DNA of 64,000 nucleotides from Nocardioides sp. HDW12B (GTDB lineage Bacteria > Actinomycetota > Actinomycetes > Propionibacteriales > Nocardioidaceae): NCBI RefSeq assembly GCF_011299595.1, contig NZ_CP049867.1, positions 3,472,001 to 3,536,000 on the forward strand. Direction: 5' to 3'. Below are positions 57,103-64,000 of the stretch, in pieces (position 1 is the stretch's first letter; the number at the start of each line of letters is the position of its first letter). A model generated the notes under the pieces. The model was not told where the DNA came from and did not search any database. It was given only the letters and a program-made list of their open reading frames with translations. Made by a program: the position numbers and the translations under genes.

Positions 57103-58494
57103 TCAGACGGGGGTGACGACGACGCGGGCGCCGCGGTCGGGGACGCTCGTGATGTTGCGGACCCGGGGCCGGTCGGTGTGGCCGGGGACCACGCCCACGT
57201 CGTACGTCGTGAGCACCTGGCGCAGCACCTCCACGCCCTCCATGAGCGAGAACCCGGCACCGATGCACCGGCGCACGCCGCCGCCGAACGGGATCCACGT
57301 GTTCGGCCGCACCTCCTCGTCGAGGAAGCGCGAGGGCCGGAACTCGTCGGGCTGCGGGAAGTTGTCGGGGTCGGCGTGCGCCAGCAGGATCGACGGCCCG
57401 ACCGACACCCCGGCCGGCAGCTCGTGGCCGCCGACGACCGCCGGCTTCATGAGGAAGCGCACCACCATCGGGATGATCGGGTGCAGCCGCAGCGACTCCT
57501 TCACCACCGCCTCGAGGTGGTCGTCGTCGCCCTCGCGCGCCGCCTGCTGCGCGCGCCGCATCAGCTCGGGGTGCCGTCCGAGCTCGTAGAGCGCCCAGGC
57601 CAGGCCCGAGGCGGTCGTCTCGTGACCGGCCAGCAGCAGGGTGACGAGCTGGTCGCGCAGCTCCTCGTCGCTGAGCGGCGCCTCACCCCCGGCGCCGCGC
57701 CCGTCCTGAGCCTCACCCTGGCCCACGAGCAGCAGCTGCGAGAGCACGTCGGTGCGCTCGGCCAGGTCGGTCGCAGCACGTCGCTCGGCGATCTCGGCGT
57801 AGAGCAGCCGGTCGAGCTCGCGCTGCACCTGCACGACCTTCTTCCACGGCCCGAAGCGCTGCAGGGCGGGATAGCCCCAGCCGAGCAGCACCACCGGCTT
57901 GACGTCGACGGTCGCGTTGACCAGCGGGCGGAGCCGGGCCAGCCGCTCCTCGTCGGCCACGCCGAAGACGACGCGCAGGATGACCTCCAGCGTCAGCGCG
58001 TTCATCCGCTCGAGGCTGCGCAGCTCCTCGCCGGGCGTCCAGGAGGCGACCTCCTCGCGGGCCAGCTGGGCCACGACCGTCCGGTAGCCCTCCATCGCGG
58101 ACGGGCGGAAGGCGGGCATCAGCAGCTTGCGGGCCCGCTTGTGCTTCGCCCCGTCGACCAGCAGCAGCGAGTGCGCCCCCATGATCGGCCCGAGCACGGC
58201 GTTGCCCTTGCCGGCGTGGAAGACCTCGGGGTCGCTGCCGAAGATCTCCTTGGTGGTGGAGGTGCGGCTGAACAGCACGAGCGGGCGGCCCTCCGGCAGC
58301 AGCTTGACGGTCGCGACGTCGCCGTACCGCTTGCGGAGCCACGGCACGAACTGGTGGCGGAAGCGCATCAGCGCGGCCGACTGCACGATCGCCGGTCCTC
58401 GGGGACCGCGGGGCAGCCCGCTGCGGGGCACCGGCGCGTGCTTTCGCTGGCCCAGGGTCATGGTCGCCAACCGGTCGTCCGTGGAGCTGCTCAT
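57103..58494 (-). CDS. Cytochrome P450
   Basis: 463 aa. The I-helix motif LLLAGHETTASGLAW is at about 285-299, ExxR in VKESLRLHP, and the haem loop FGGGVRRCIGAG carries Cys410. No membrane anchor, so a soluble class I enzyme needing a ferredoxin/reductase that is not encoded here. The length and sequence recall bacterial CYP groups acting on fatty acids or terpenoids. The ATG sits 7 nt after a TAGTAT -10 box overlapped by a perfect palindrome. Confidence 0.93.
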   Translation of the reverse strand: MSSSTDDRLATMTLGQRKHAPVPRSGLPRGPRGPAIVQSAALMRFRHQFVPWLRKRYGDVATVKLLPEGRPLVLFSRTSTTKEIFGSDPEVFHAGKGNAVLGPIMGAHSLLLVDGAKHKRARKLLMPAFRPSAMEGYRTVVAQLAREEVASWTPGEELRSLERMNALTLEVILRVVFGVADEERLARLRPLVNATVDVKPVVLLGWGYPALQRFGPWKKVVQVQRELDRLLYAEIAERRAATDLAERTDVLSQLLLVGQGEAQDGRGAGGEAPLSDEELRDQLVTLLLAGHETTASGLAWALYELGRHPELMRRAQQAAREGDDDHLEAVVKESLRLHPIIPMVVRFLMKPAVVGGHELPAGVSVGPSILLAHADPDNFPQPDEFRPSRFLDEEVRPNTWIPFGGGVRRCIGAGFSLMEGVEVLRQVLTTYDVGVVPGHTDRPRVRNITSVPDRGARVVVTPV

Positions 58495-58498
58495 CGTT

Positions 58499-58517
58499 CG
58501 GATACTAGCGGTATCCG
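58499..58517 (-). promoter_or_regulatory. Palindromic operator over the P450 -10 box
   Basis: CGGATAC-N5-GTATCCG is a perfect 7-bp inverted repeat. On the minus strand it contains the -10 candidate TAGTAT (complement of 58502-58507), 7 nt before the P450 ATG. The size and spacing fit a TetR-type repressor. No regulator gene is adjacent, and the palindrome differs from the KstR-like one. Confidence 0.6.
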
Positions 58518-58531
58518 GGCTCGTCGGACGG

Positions 58532-60043
58532 TCAGCGGTCGGGAGAGGTGGCGATCCGGACGTAGGAGTACGACGAGGGGCGGTCGTCGGCGCGCAGGGC
58601 AGCGCAGTCGCCGCGCAGGTCCTCGCACCGGACGCGCAGCCCGCCGTCGCGCCCGATGTCGAGGCGCGAGCGGTAGCGCTCGCTCAGCAGGTCGCCGCCG
58701 CCCTCGGGGTCGACCTCGCGGTCCACGGCGTCGTGGCGCCAGCCGTCGGTGAGCAGCCGGTCGAGGGCCCCGGCCCCGCTGCCCTTGACGTAGCGGTCGA
58801 ACCAGGCCGTGGTGTACCAGGAGGCCAGGTCGATGCCGCGCCGCGTCGCCCCGAAGGTCGGGGTCGGGATGAAGGAGTACTCGTAGTGCGTGCCGCCCCG
58901 GACCACCAGCTGGCCGGAGTCGACGCCGGCCTTCGAGAACACCCGCGACCCCTGCGACTTGGCCCGCGGGTCGGGCTCGGTCAGGAACGGCGTGGGCGTG
59001 AGTCCGTAGTCGTTGGAGATGCCCAGCGAGGGCACCCGGGGCTTCGGCGACCCGAGACCGCCCTCGAGGCACCCGGCGGGCACGTTGCCCCCGGCCGTCA
59101 GCCGCGGCGGGGTCGCCGCCGTGACGTCGCACAGGTTGTCCCAGGCCACGACCGCGTCGACCCGGCGGTCCTGCTGGCCCACCCAGCTGACGCCGGCGGC
59201 GCCGTACGAGTGGCCGGCGAGGCCGACCCGGGTGCGGTCGACGAGCCGGGCGAACGGGTTCCAGCCGGCGTTGAGCCCCGCGGCCGCCCGCCGCTCCTGC
59301 TTGTCGCAGTGGCTCGTGCCGGAGCGGCTGCGGCGCGGGCAGTAGGGGTCCGCCTTGCTGGACAGCGCGAAGTCGAGGCTGTCCTGGGTGCCGTCGAAGA
59401 ACGTCACGCCGGTCGTCTGGGACGGCACGCTGTCGAGGAAGTCGACGCCCTCGCCGAAGGTGTCGGACTGGCCCTGTCCCTGCGCGTCGCGCGTGAGCAC
59501 GACGTACCCCTGCTTGGCGAGGGTCTGCGCCGCCCACCAGTAGAGCTGCTCGGGCGCCTGCACCGAGCCGGGCGTGATGACGACGAGCGGCCGCTTGCGC
59601 GGGCCGGCGTCGGTGGCCCACACGTGCCCGTTGAGCGTCGCGCCGTTGCGCGCGGTGTAGAGCACCTCGCGCACCTTGCCGTGGCCGTCCTCGCGCCACC
59701 GCGCCAGGCGTACGTCGCCGGCGCACGTCAGCGACCCCGACCAGCAGGCGTCGGAGAGGTAGAAGCGCTCGGGGTCCGAGCCCTGCTCGACGAGCGCCTG
59801 GACGAAGGTCTCCGCTCCCAGGGTGGCGAGGGCCGCCAGCCCGGCCGGCGTCAGGTAGACCTCCGCCCGCTCCTGCGTCTTGGCGTAGGTGTTCTGCTCC
59901 TGCGCGGGGTCGACCGGGTCACCGGGGGCGCCCCAGGCGGACCCGGCGCCGGTGGTCCCGACCCCGACCAGCCCGGCCGCGAGCAGCGACGCCCCGGCGA
60001 CGAGGGAGACGACACGAGACCGGGACCGTCGAAGCGACAACAT
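58532..60043 (-). CDS. Secreted alpha/beta hydrolase
   Basis: 503 aa from the ATG at 60043, which begins a signal peptide (LSLRRSRSRVVSLVAGASLL, cleavage near AWG). Upstream frame runs into the repeat region. The hydrolase core has the nucleophile elbow GHSYGAAG with Ser279, preceded by VVITPGSVQAPEQLYWW and LARQGY-type lid residues. A candidate acid/His pair lies in VVRGGTHYEYSF. Four Cys could form disulphides outside the cell. An esterase, lipase or peptidase is possible. It lies 37 bp upstream of the P450 gene, with the P450 operator between. Confidence 0.85.
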   Translation of the reverse strand: MLSLRRSRSRVVSLVAGASLLAAGLVGVGTTGAGSAWGAPGDPVDPAQEQNTYAKTQERAEVYLTPAGLAALATLGAETFVQALVEQGSDPERFYLSDACWSGSLTCAGDVRLARWREDGHGKVREVLYTARNGATLNGHVWATDAGPRKRPLVVITPGSVQAPEQLYWWAAQTLAKQGYVVLTRDAQGQGQSDTFGEGVDFLDSVPSQTTGVTFFDGTQDSLDFALSSKADPYCPRRSRSGTSHCDKQERRAAAGLNAGWNPFARLVDRTRVGLAGHSYGAAGVSWVGQQDRRVDAVVAWDNLCDVTAATPPRLTAGGNVPAGCLEGGLGSPKPRVPSLGISNDYGLTPTPFLTEPDPRAKSQGSRVFSKAGVDSGQLVVRGGTHYEYSFIPTPTFGATRRGIDLASWYTTAWFDRYVKGSGAGALDRLLTDGWRHDAVDREVDPEGGGDLLSERYRSRLDIGRDGGLRVRCEDLRGDCAALRADDRPSSYSYVRIATSPDR

Positions 60044-60078
60044 GCGTGGCAGGTTACGCCGCCCCCCTCCCCGCCCGC

Positions 60079-60174
60079 CCCCAGATCCGTGCACAAACGC
60101 CCCCAGAACCGTGCACAAGTTCGCTCATGGGGCTGGAGATCGCCCCATGAGCCCCATGAGCGGTCTTGTGCGCG
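60079..60174. repeat. Direct repeat plus large hairpin after hutI
   Basis: Two 20-bp copies (GCCCCCAGATCCGTGCACAA at 60077-60096 and a one-mismatch copy at 60099-60118) lie next to an inverted repeat: left arm 60110-60133 and right arm 60151-60174 match at 21 of 24 positions with a 17-bp loop. A competing shorter hairpin (60123-60152) uses GCTCATGGGGC / GCCCCATGAGC. It starts 5 bp after the hutI stop, so it is a likely terminator. Confidence 0.65.
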
Positions 60175-60179
60175 ATTTC

Positions 60180-61373
60180 TCAGGGGGTGACGGGGGGTGG
60201 CGCGAGGGCGAGCGGGGTGGTGAGGGGGACGCCGGGGCGGTAGGCGAGATGGAGGTACGACGGCGCGGCCAGCGTGACCAGGTCGGCGCGGGCCCCGACG
60301 CGCAGGTGCCCGACGTCGTCGCGCCGCAGCGCCCGGGCTCCGCCCAGCGTCGCGGCCCGGAGCGCCTCGGCCGGGGTCAGGCCCATCTCGCGCACGGCCA
60401 GCGCGAGGCAGAACGGCAGCGACGAGGAGTAGCACGAGCCGGGGTTGCAGTCGGAGGCCAGCGCGACCTCGACGCCGGCGTCGACGAGGGCGCGCGCGTC
60501 CGGGTAGGGCGAGCGGGTGGAGAACTCCACCCCCGGCAGCAGCGTGGCGATCGTGCCGCTGTCGCGCAGCGCGGCCACGTCGGCGTCGTCGAGGTGGGTG
60601 CAGTGGTCGACGGCGGCCAGCCCGAGCTCGCACGCCAGCCGCACCCCCGGCCCGGGGCCGAGCTGGTTGGCGTGCAGCCGCCCCTGCAGCCCGGCGGCGG
60701 CGCCGGCCGCCAGCACGGCCCGCGCCTGGTCGGCGTCGAAGGCGCCCCGCTCGCAGAAGGCGTCGATCCATCGGGCGTACGGCGCGCAGGCCTCCAGCAT
60801 GCGGCCGGTGACGAGGTCGACGTAGCCGGCCGGGTCCTCGGCGTACTCGTCCGGCACGACGTGGGCGCCGAGGAAGGTGGTCTCGGGGGTGAACCGGGCG
60901 GCGATCGCCAGGGACCGGGCCTCGTCGAGCACCGTGAGCCCGTAGCCGCTCTTGACCTCGACCGTGGTCGTGCCCTGCGCCCGCATCTCGGCCAGGTGGC
61001 GCAGCAGGTTCGCCTCCAGCTGCTCGTCGGCCGCCGCGCGCGTCGCGACCACGGTGGTGCGGATGCCGCCGCCGTCGTAGCGACGCCCGGCCATGCGCGC
61101 CTCGAACTCGGCGGCGCGGTCGCCGGCGAAGACCAGGTGGCTGTGGGAGTCGACGAAGCCCGGCACCACCGCCCGCCCGCCGACGTCCATCCGCTCGTCG
61201 GCGGCCGGCGCCCGGTGCGCAGGCCCGGTCCACGCGACCCGCCCCCGCTCGACCACGACCGCGGCGTCGGTGAGCAGACCGAGCGGACCGGGGTGCGCCG
61301 GGTCGTGGGTGACGAGCTCGCCGATGCCGGTGACCAGCACGGTCCCGCGCGCCTCGGGCACGGCGGCGCTCAC
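60180..61373 (-). CDS. hutI: Imidazolonepropionase
   Basis: 397 aa from the GTG at 61373, overlapping the hutF stop (GTGA). The longer frame to 61385 overlaps hutF more. It hydrolyses 4-imidazolone-5-propanoate to formiminoglutamate in histidine degradation. Amidohydrolase motifs: [13 protein letters not shown] (metal His pair), [13 protein letters not shown] (Lys region), [31 protein letters not shown] and [10 protein letters not shown] (Asp). Last gene of the hut run visible here. Confidence 0.93.
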   Translation of the reverse strand: MSAAVPEARGTVLVTGIGELVTHDPAHPGPLGLLTDAAVVVERGRVAWTGPAHRAPAADERMDVGGRAVVPGFVDSHSHLVFAGDRAAEFEARMAGRRYDGGGIRTTVVATRAAADEQLEANLLRHLAEMRAQGTTTVEVKSGYGLTVLDEARSLAIAARFTPETTFLGAHVVPDEYAEDPAGYVDLVTGRMLEACAPYARWIDAFCERGAFDADQARAVLAAGAAAGLQGRLHANQLGPGPGVRLACELGLAAVDHCTHLDDADVAALRDSGTIATLLPGVEFSTRSPYPDARALVDAGVEVALASDCNPGSCYSSSLPFCLALAVREMGLTPAEALRAATLGGARALRRDDVGHLRVGARADLVTLAAPSYLHLAYRPGVPLTTPLALAPPPVTP

Positions 61374-62749
61374 CGGTCGCCCCACGCCGCGGCGACGGCC
61401 GCGTCAAGCGCGCGGCCGACCGACTCGTGGTCGCCGTCGAAGACCACCCGCCCGCCCGAGACGACGTGGCGCACGTCGGCGGCGGTCGCGGCGTACACCG
61501 CGGTCTCGGCGGTCGCGCCCCCGCCCGCCGTGCGTGGCGTGGTGAGGTCGACGGTGACCAGGTCGGCGCGGGCGCCCACCGCGATGCGGCCGGCGTCGCC
61601 GAAGCCGAGCGAGCGGTGCCCGGCCAGGGTGCCGGCGCGCAGCAGCTCCGCCGCCTCCCGGTGGCCGCGGGCGCGGGCGCGCAGCCGCTCGTCGAGCTCC
61701 ACGGCGCGCATCTCCTCGAAGGGGTCGACGACGGCGTGGCTGTCGGAGCCGACGGTCAGGTGCGCCCCGGCCGCGGCGAGCTCGCGCGAGGGGCCGATGC
61801 CGTCGCCGAGGTCGCGCTCGGTGGTGGGGCAGAAGCACACCGCTCCTCCGGCGGCGCCGAGCCGGCCGACGTCGGTGCCGGTCAGGTGGGTGGCGTGGAC
61901 GGCGGTGGTGCGGTCGGTGAGCGCGCCCGCCTCGTCGAGGACCTCGGTCGGGGTGCGCCCGTACGCCGCCAGGCACTGCTCGTTCTCCGCCACCTGCTCG
62001 GAGAGGTGGACGTGCAGCGGGGTCTCGAACCGGTCGGCCCACTCGGCGACCAGCCGCATGTCGCGCAGCGGCACCGCGCGCACCGAGTGCAGCGCGGCCC
62101 CGACCACGACGTCGCCCCCGAGCTCGGCGGTGAGCTCGTCGGTGCGCTCCTGCCAGGCCTCCGCCGTGCCGTCGCTGAAGCGGCGCTGCACCCCCTCCAC
62201 CGCGAGCGGCGACCCGTCGGGCGCCAGCCCGGCGCTGAGGTAGCAGGTGTCGAGCAGCGCCAGCCGGACGCCGGCGTCGCGGGCCGCCTCCACCAGCGCC
62301 TCGGCCATCACGTTCGGCTCGCCGTAGCGGGTGCCGTCCGGCTGGTGGTGCAGGTAGTGGAACTCCCCGACCGCCGTCCAGCCCGCCGCGGCCATCTCGC
62401 GGAAGACCGCGGTGGCCAGCGTGCGGTAGGTGTCGGGGTCGAGGCGTCCCGCGAGGTCGTACATCTGCTCGCGCCAGGTCCAGAACGACCCCTGGCCGCG
62501 CTGCGTGCGACCGCGCAGGGCGCGGTGGAACGCGTGGCTGTGGCCGTTGGCGAAGCCCGGCAGCGTCAGCCCCGGCAGCCGGACGGCCGCGGGACCCGGC
62601 CGCGCCCGGCCGGCTCCCGCCTCGTCGACGGAGACGATCCGCCCGTCGGCGACTCCGACCAGCACGTCGGAGCGGACCTCGTCGGCGCCGGCGGCGCCGG
62701 CCACCCAGGCGTGCTCGAGGCGGTACGTCGTGGACGGGGGCGCGGTCAC
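61370..62749 (-). CDS. hutF: Formimidoylglutamate deiminase
   Basis: 459 aa from the GTG at 62749 (GTGA overlap with the upstream gene). It converts N-formimino-L-glutamate to N-formyl-L-glutamate and ammonia. Motifs: [16 protein letters not shown] (metal His), [29 protein letters not shown] (metal His), [10 protein letters not shown] and [12 protein letters not shown] (Asp). The pathway therefore goes through formylglutamate, not directly to glutamate and formamide as with HutG alone. Confidence 0.93.
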   Translation of the reverse strand: MTAPPSTTYRLEHAWVAGAAGADEVRSDVLVGVADGRIVSVDEAGAGRARPGPAAVRLPGLTLPGFANGHSHAFHRALRGRTQRGQGSFWTWREQMYDLAGRLDPDTYRTLATAVFREMAAAGWTAVGEFHYLHHQPDGTRYGEPNVMAEALVEAARDAGVRLALLDTCYLSAGLAPDGSPLAVEGVQRRFSDGTAEAWQERTDELTAELGGDVVVGAALHSVRAVPLRDMRLVAEWADRFETPLHVHLSEQVAENEQCLAAYGRTPTEVLDEAGALTDRTTAVHATHLTGTDVGRLGAAGGAVCFCPTTERDLGDGIGPSRELAAAGAHLTVGSDSHAVVDPFEEMRAVELDERLRARARGHREAAELLRAGTLAGHRSLGFGDAGRIAVGARADLVTVDLTTPRTAGGGATAETAVYAATAADVRHVVSGGRVVFDGDHESVGRALDAAVAAAWGDR

Positions 62750-64000
62750 GGGCTCACCTGGGTCTCGGGGTCGGAGGGGTCCGGCGTCGGGGCGTCCGGG
62801 GCCAGCAGCAGCTCCAGGGTGTCGGCGAGCGCGCTGACGCCGGCGAGGCAGTCGGCGGTCCCGGCGTGCTCGTCGGGGGCGTGCGAGACGCCGGTGGGGT
62901 TGCGCACGAACACCATGGAGGTGGGCACCCCCGCGGTCGACAGCACCCCGGCGTCGTGTCCGGCCGCGGTCGGCACCACCGGGAGCGGCTCGGCCTGCGG
63001 TCCGGGTCGCCGACGTCCCAGGTGGCGCGCGAGGCGCTGCGCCAGCACCGGGTCGAAGGCGACGGCGGGGGTCACCGACTCGGCGGTGACCTCGAGCCCG
63101 GTGCCGTCGCGGCCGGCCTGGTCCGCGGTGCGCCCCCGGACCGCCGCCACCAGCTCCTCGAGCAGGTCGGTGGTCGCGGCACGGGCGTCGAGCCAGGCCG
63201 TCACGGCCGAGGGGATGGCGTTGGTGCCGTTGGGTGCGACCTGGACCCGCCCGAAGGTCGCCCGCTGCCCGGCGACCCGCGCCGCCTCCTGCGCGGCCAG
63301 CACCGCGTGGGCGTACGTCGTCATCGGGTCGCGCCGGTCGGCCATCGCGGTGGCACCGGCGTGGTCGGCGCGGCCGGTGAGGTCGAAGCGGTAGCGACCG
63401 TGCGGCCAGATGCCTTCCGCCACGCCGACGGCGGCCTCCCGGTGGACCAGGTCGCGCCCCTGCTCGACGTGCAGCTCGACGAAGACCCCGACCTCGGCCA
63501 GCAGGTCGGAGCCGTGCCCGGGCCCGGGCACCAGGTCGGCGTACGGCACGCCGTCGCGGTCGCGGAGCTCGCGCGCGGCGTCCCACGCCAGGACCCCGGC
63601 GGCGAGCCGCGAGCCGAGGCAGGCGACGGGGAAGCGCGAGCCCTCCTCCTCGCTGAAGACCGCGATCCCCAGCGCACGCACGGGTTCCACCCCCCGCTCG
63701 CGCAGCTCGTCGAGGGCGGCGAGCGCCGAGACCACGCCGAGCGGACCGTCGAAGGCGCCGCCCTGCACCACGGAGTCGAGGTGCGAGCCGGTCAGCACCG
63801 CTTTCTGGTCAGGGCGACATGAATCCGGCCGCCACCAGGCGACGACGTTGCCGAAGCCGTCCTCCTCGACCGCCAGGTCCCGCCGCGCACACTCCTGGAG
63901 GAACCAGGCGCGCGCCTCGCGCTCGGCGGCGGTGAAGGGTTGACGGAGGTAGCCGCCGCTCGACGCCCGTCCCACCGGCGCCAGGTCGCCCCACATCGCC
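62746..64000 (-). CDS. M20-family amidohydrolase (allantoate amidohydrolase-like), partial
   Basis: At least 417 codons. The N-terminus runs off the right edge, since the family begins some residues before MWGDLAPVGR. Metal-binding motifs of the AllC/carbamoylase group are visible: GSHLDSVVQGGAFDGPLGV (His, Asp), FSEEEGSRF (Glu), FVELHVEQG (His) and C-terminal AGHDAG, with the dimerisation lid block in the middle (AVLAAQEAARVAG). Its place before hutF and hutI suggests action on N-formylglutamate in histidine degradation, the deformylase step. This is inference. True allantoate activity is also possible. Confidence 0.85.
   Translation of the reverse strand, partial: AMWGDLAPVGRASSGGYLRQPFTAAEREARAWFLQECARRDLAVEEDGFGNVVAWWRPDSCRPDQKAVLTGSHLDSVVQGGAFDGPLGVVSALAALDELRERGVEPVRALGIAVFSEEEGSRFPVACLGSRLAAGVLAWDAARELRDRDGVPYADLVPGPGHGSDLLAEVGVFVELHVEQGRDLVHREAAVGVAEGIWPHGRYRFDLTGRADHAGATAMADRRDPMTTYAHAVLAAQEAARVAGQRATFGRVQVAPNGTNAIPSAVTAWLDARAATTDLLEELVAAVRGRTADQAGRDGTGLEVTAESVTPAVAFDPVLAQRLARHLGRRRPGPQAEPLPVVPTAAGHDAGVLSTAGVPTSMVFVRNPTGVSHAPDEHAGTADCLAGVSALADTLELLLAPDAPTPDPSDPETQVSP

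Overview
The window is very GC-rich, densely packed actinobacterial chromosome. The gene families and start-site habits fit Nocardioidaceae (Nocardioides-like): an HspR/HAIR-controlled dnaK operon, actinobacterial type VII secretion (T7SS/ESX), a class E-type sortase, many 4-nt start/stop overlaps, and many start codons 6-8 nt after a TANNNT -10 box (leaderless mRNA). The genus is an inference. No rRNA, tRNA, CRISPR array, IS or prophage was recognised, and no gene-free stretch exceeds 300 bp.

Layout. 1-7.8 kb: an ECF sigma factor with a coupled membrane-anchored partner, purine genes purB, purD and purA, a lipid kinase, and an AbiEi/DUF559-like protein. 8-16 kb: a DUF3151 protein, a LuxR-type regulator with two tandem HTH domains, class II aldolase (fba), a second sigma/membrane-protein pair, a SpoU methyltransferase, DedA, pyrE and an aminotransferase. 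Four copies of a previously unremarked structured intergenic repeat lie between 4.1 and 10.2 kb. 16-19 kb: a membrane protein with a GYAQQ pentapeptide array and an apparently frameshifted DUF3592-like gene.

19-38.4 kb is a T7SS island. Three plus-strand genes (two with ESX-type helical domains) converge on a long minus-strand run: EccD-type channel, two WXG100 proteins, an EF-hand-bearing secreted protein, a second mycosin, a WXG/Gly-rich PPE-like protein, a second EccD, an LPDTG cell-wall protein, EccB and a mycosin. EccC (three ATPase domains) is divergent from the first EccD and converges on a sortase gene. Having an LPXTG substrate inside the ecc run and a sortase beside eccC suggests secretion coupled to cell-wall anchoring. 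This is the most interesting system in the window.

38.5-49.4 kb: clpB, a MASE1/PAS histidine kinase facing a stand-alone receiver, and dnaK-grpE-dnaJ-hspR. Perfect HAIR operators sit upstream of both clpB and dnaK. The blocks dnaK-grpE-dnaJ-hspR, purA, DUF3151, fba, dedA, SpoU methyltransferase, pyrE and clpB recall, from memory, the Rv0350-Rv0384c neighbourhood of M. tuberculosis, so the T7SS island appears to sit inside an old conserved neighbourhood.

49.4-60 kb: a catabolic-looking set. A SnoaL-like protein diverges from a translationally coupled LLM oxidoreductase, DUF1214, SDR and sulfotransferase operon across a KstR-like palindrome. A secreted protein, a BBE-type FAD oxidoreductase, a DUF2231 membrane protein, a P450 with a palindrome over its -10 box, and a secreted alpha/beta hydrolase follow. 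60-64 kb: histidine utilisation genes hutI, hutF and an M20 amidohydrolase cut by the right edge, all overlapping by 4 nt.
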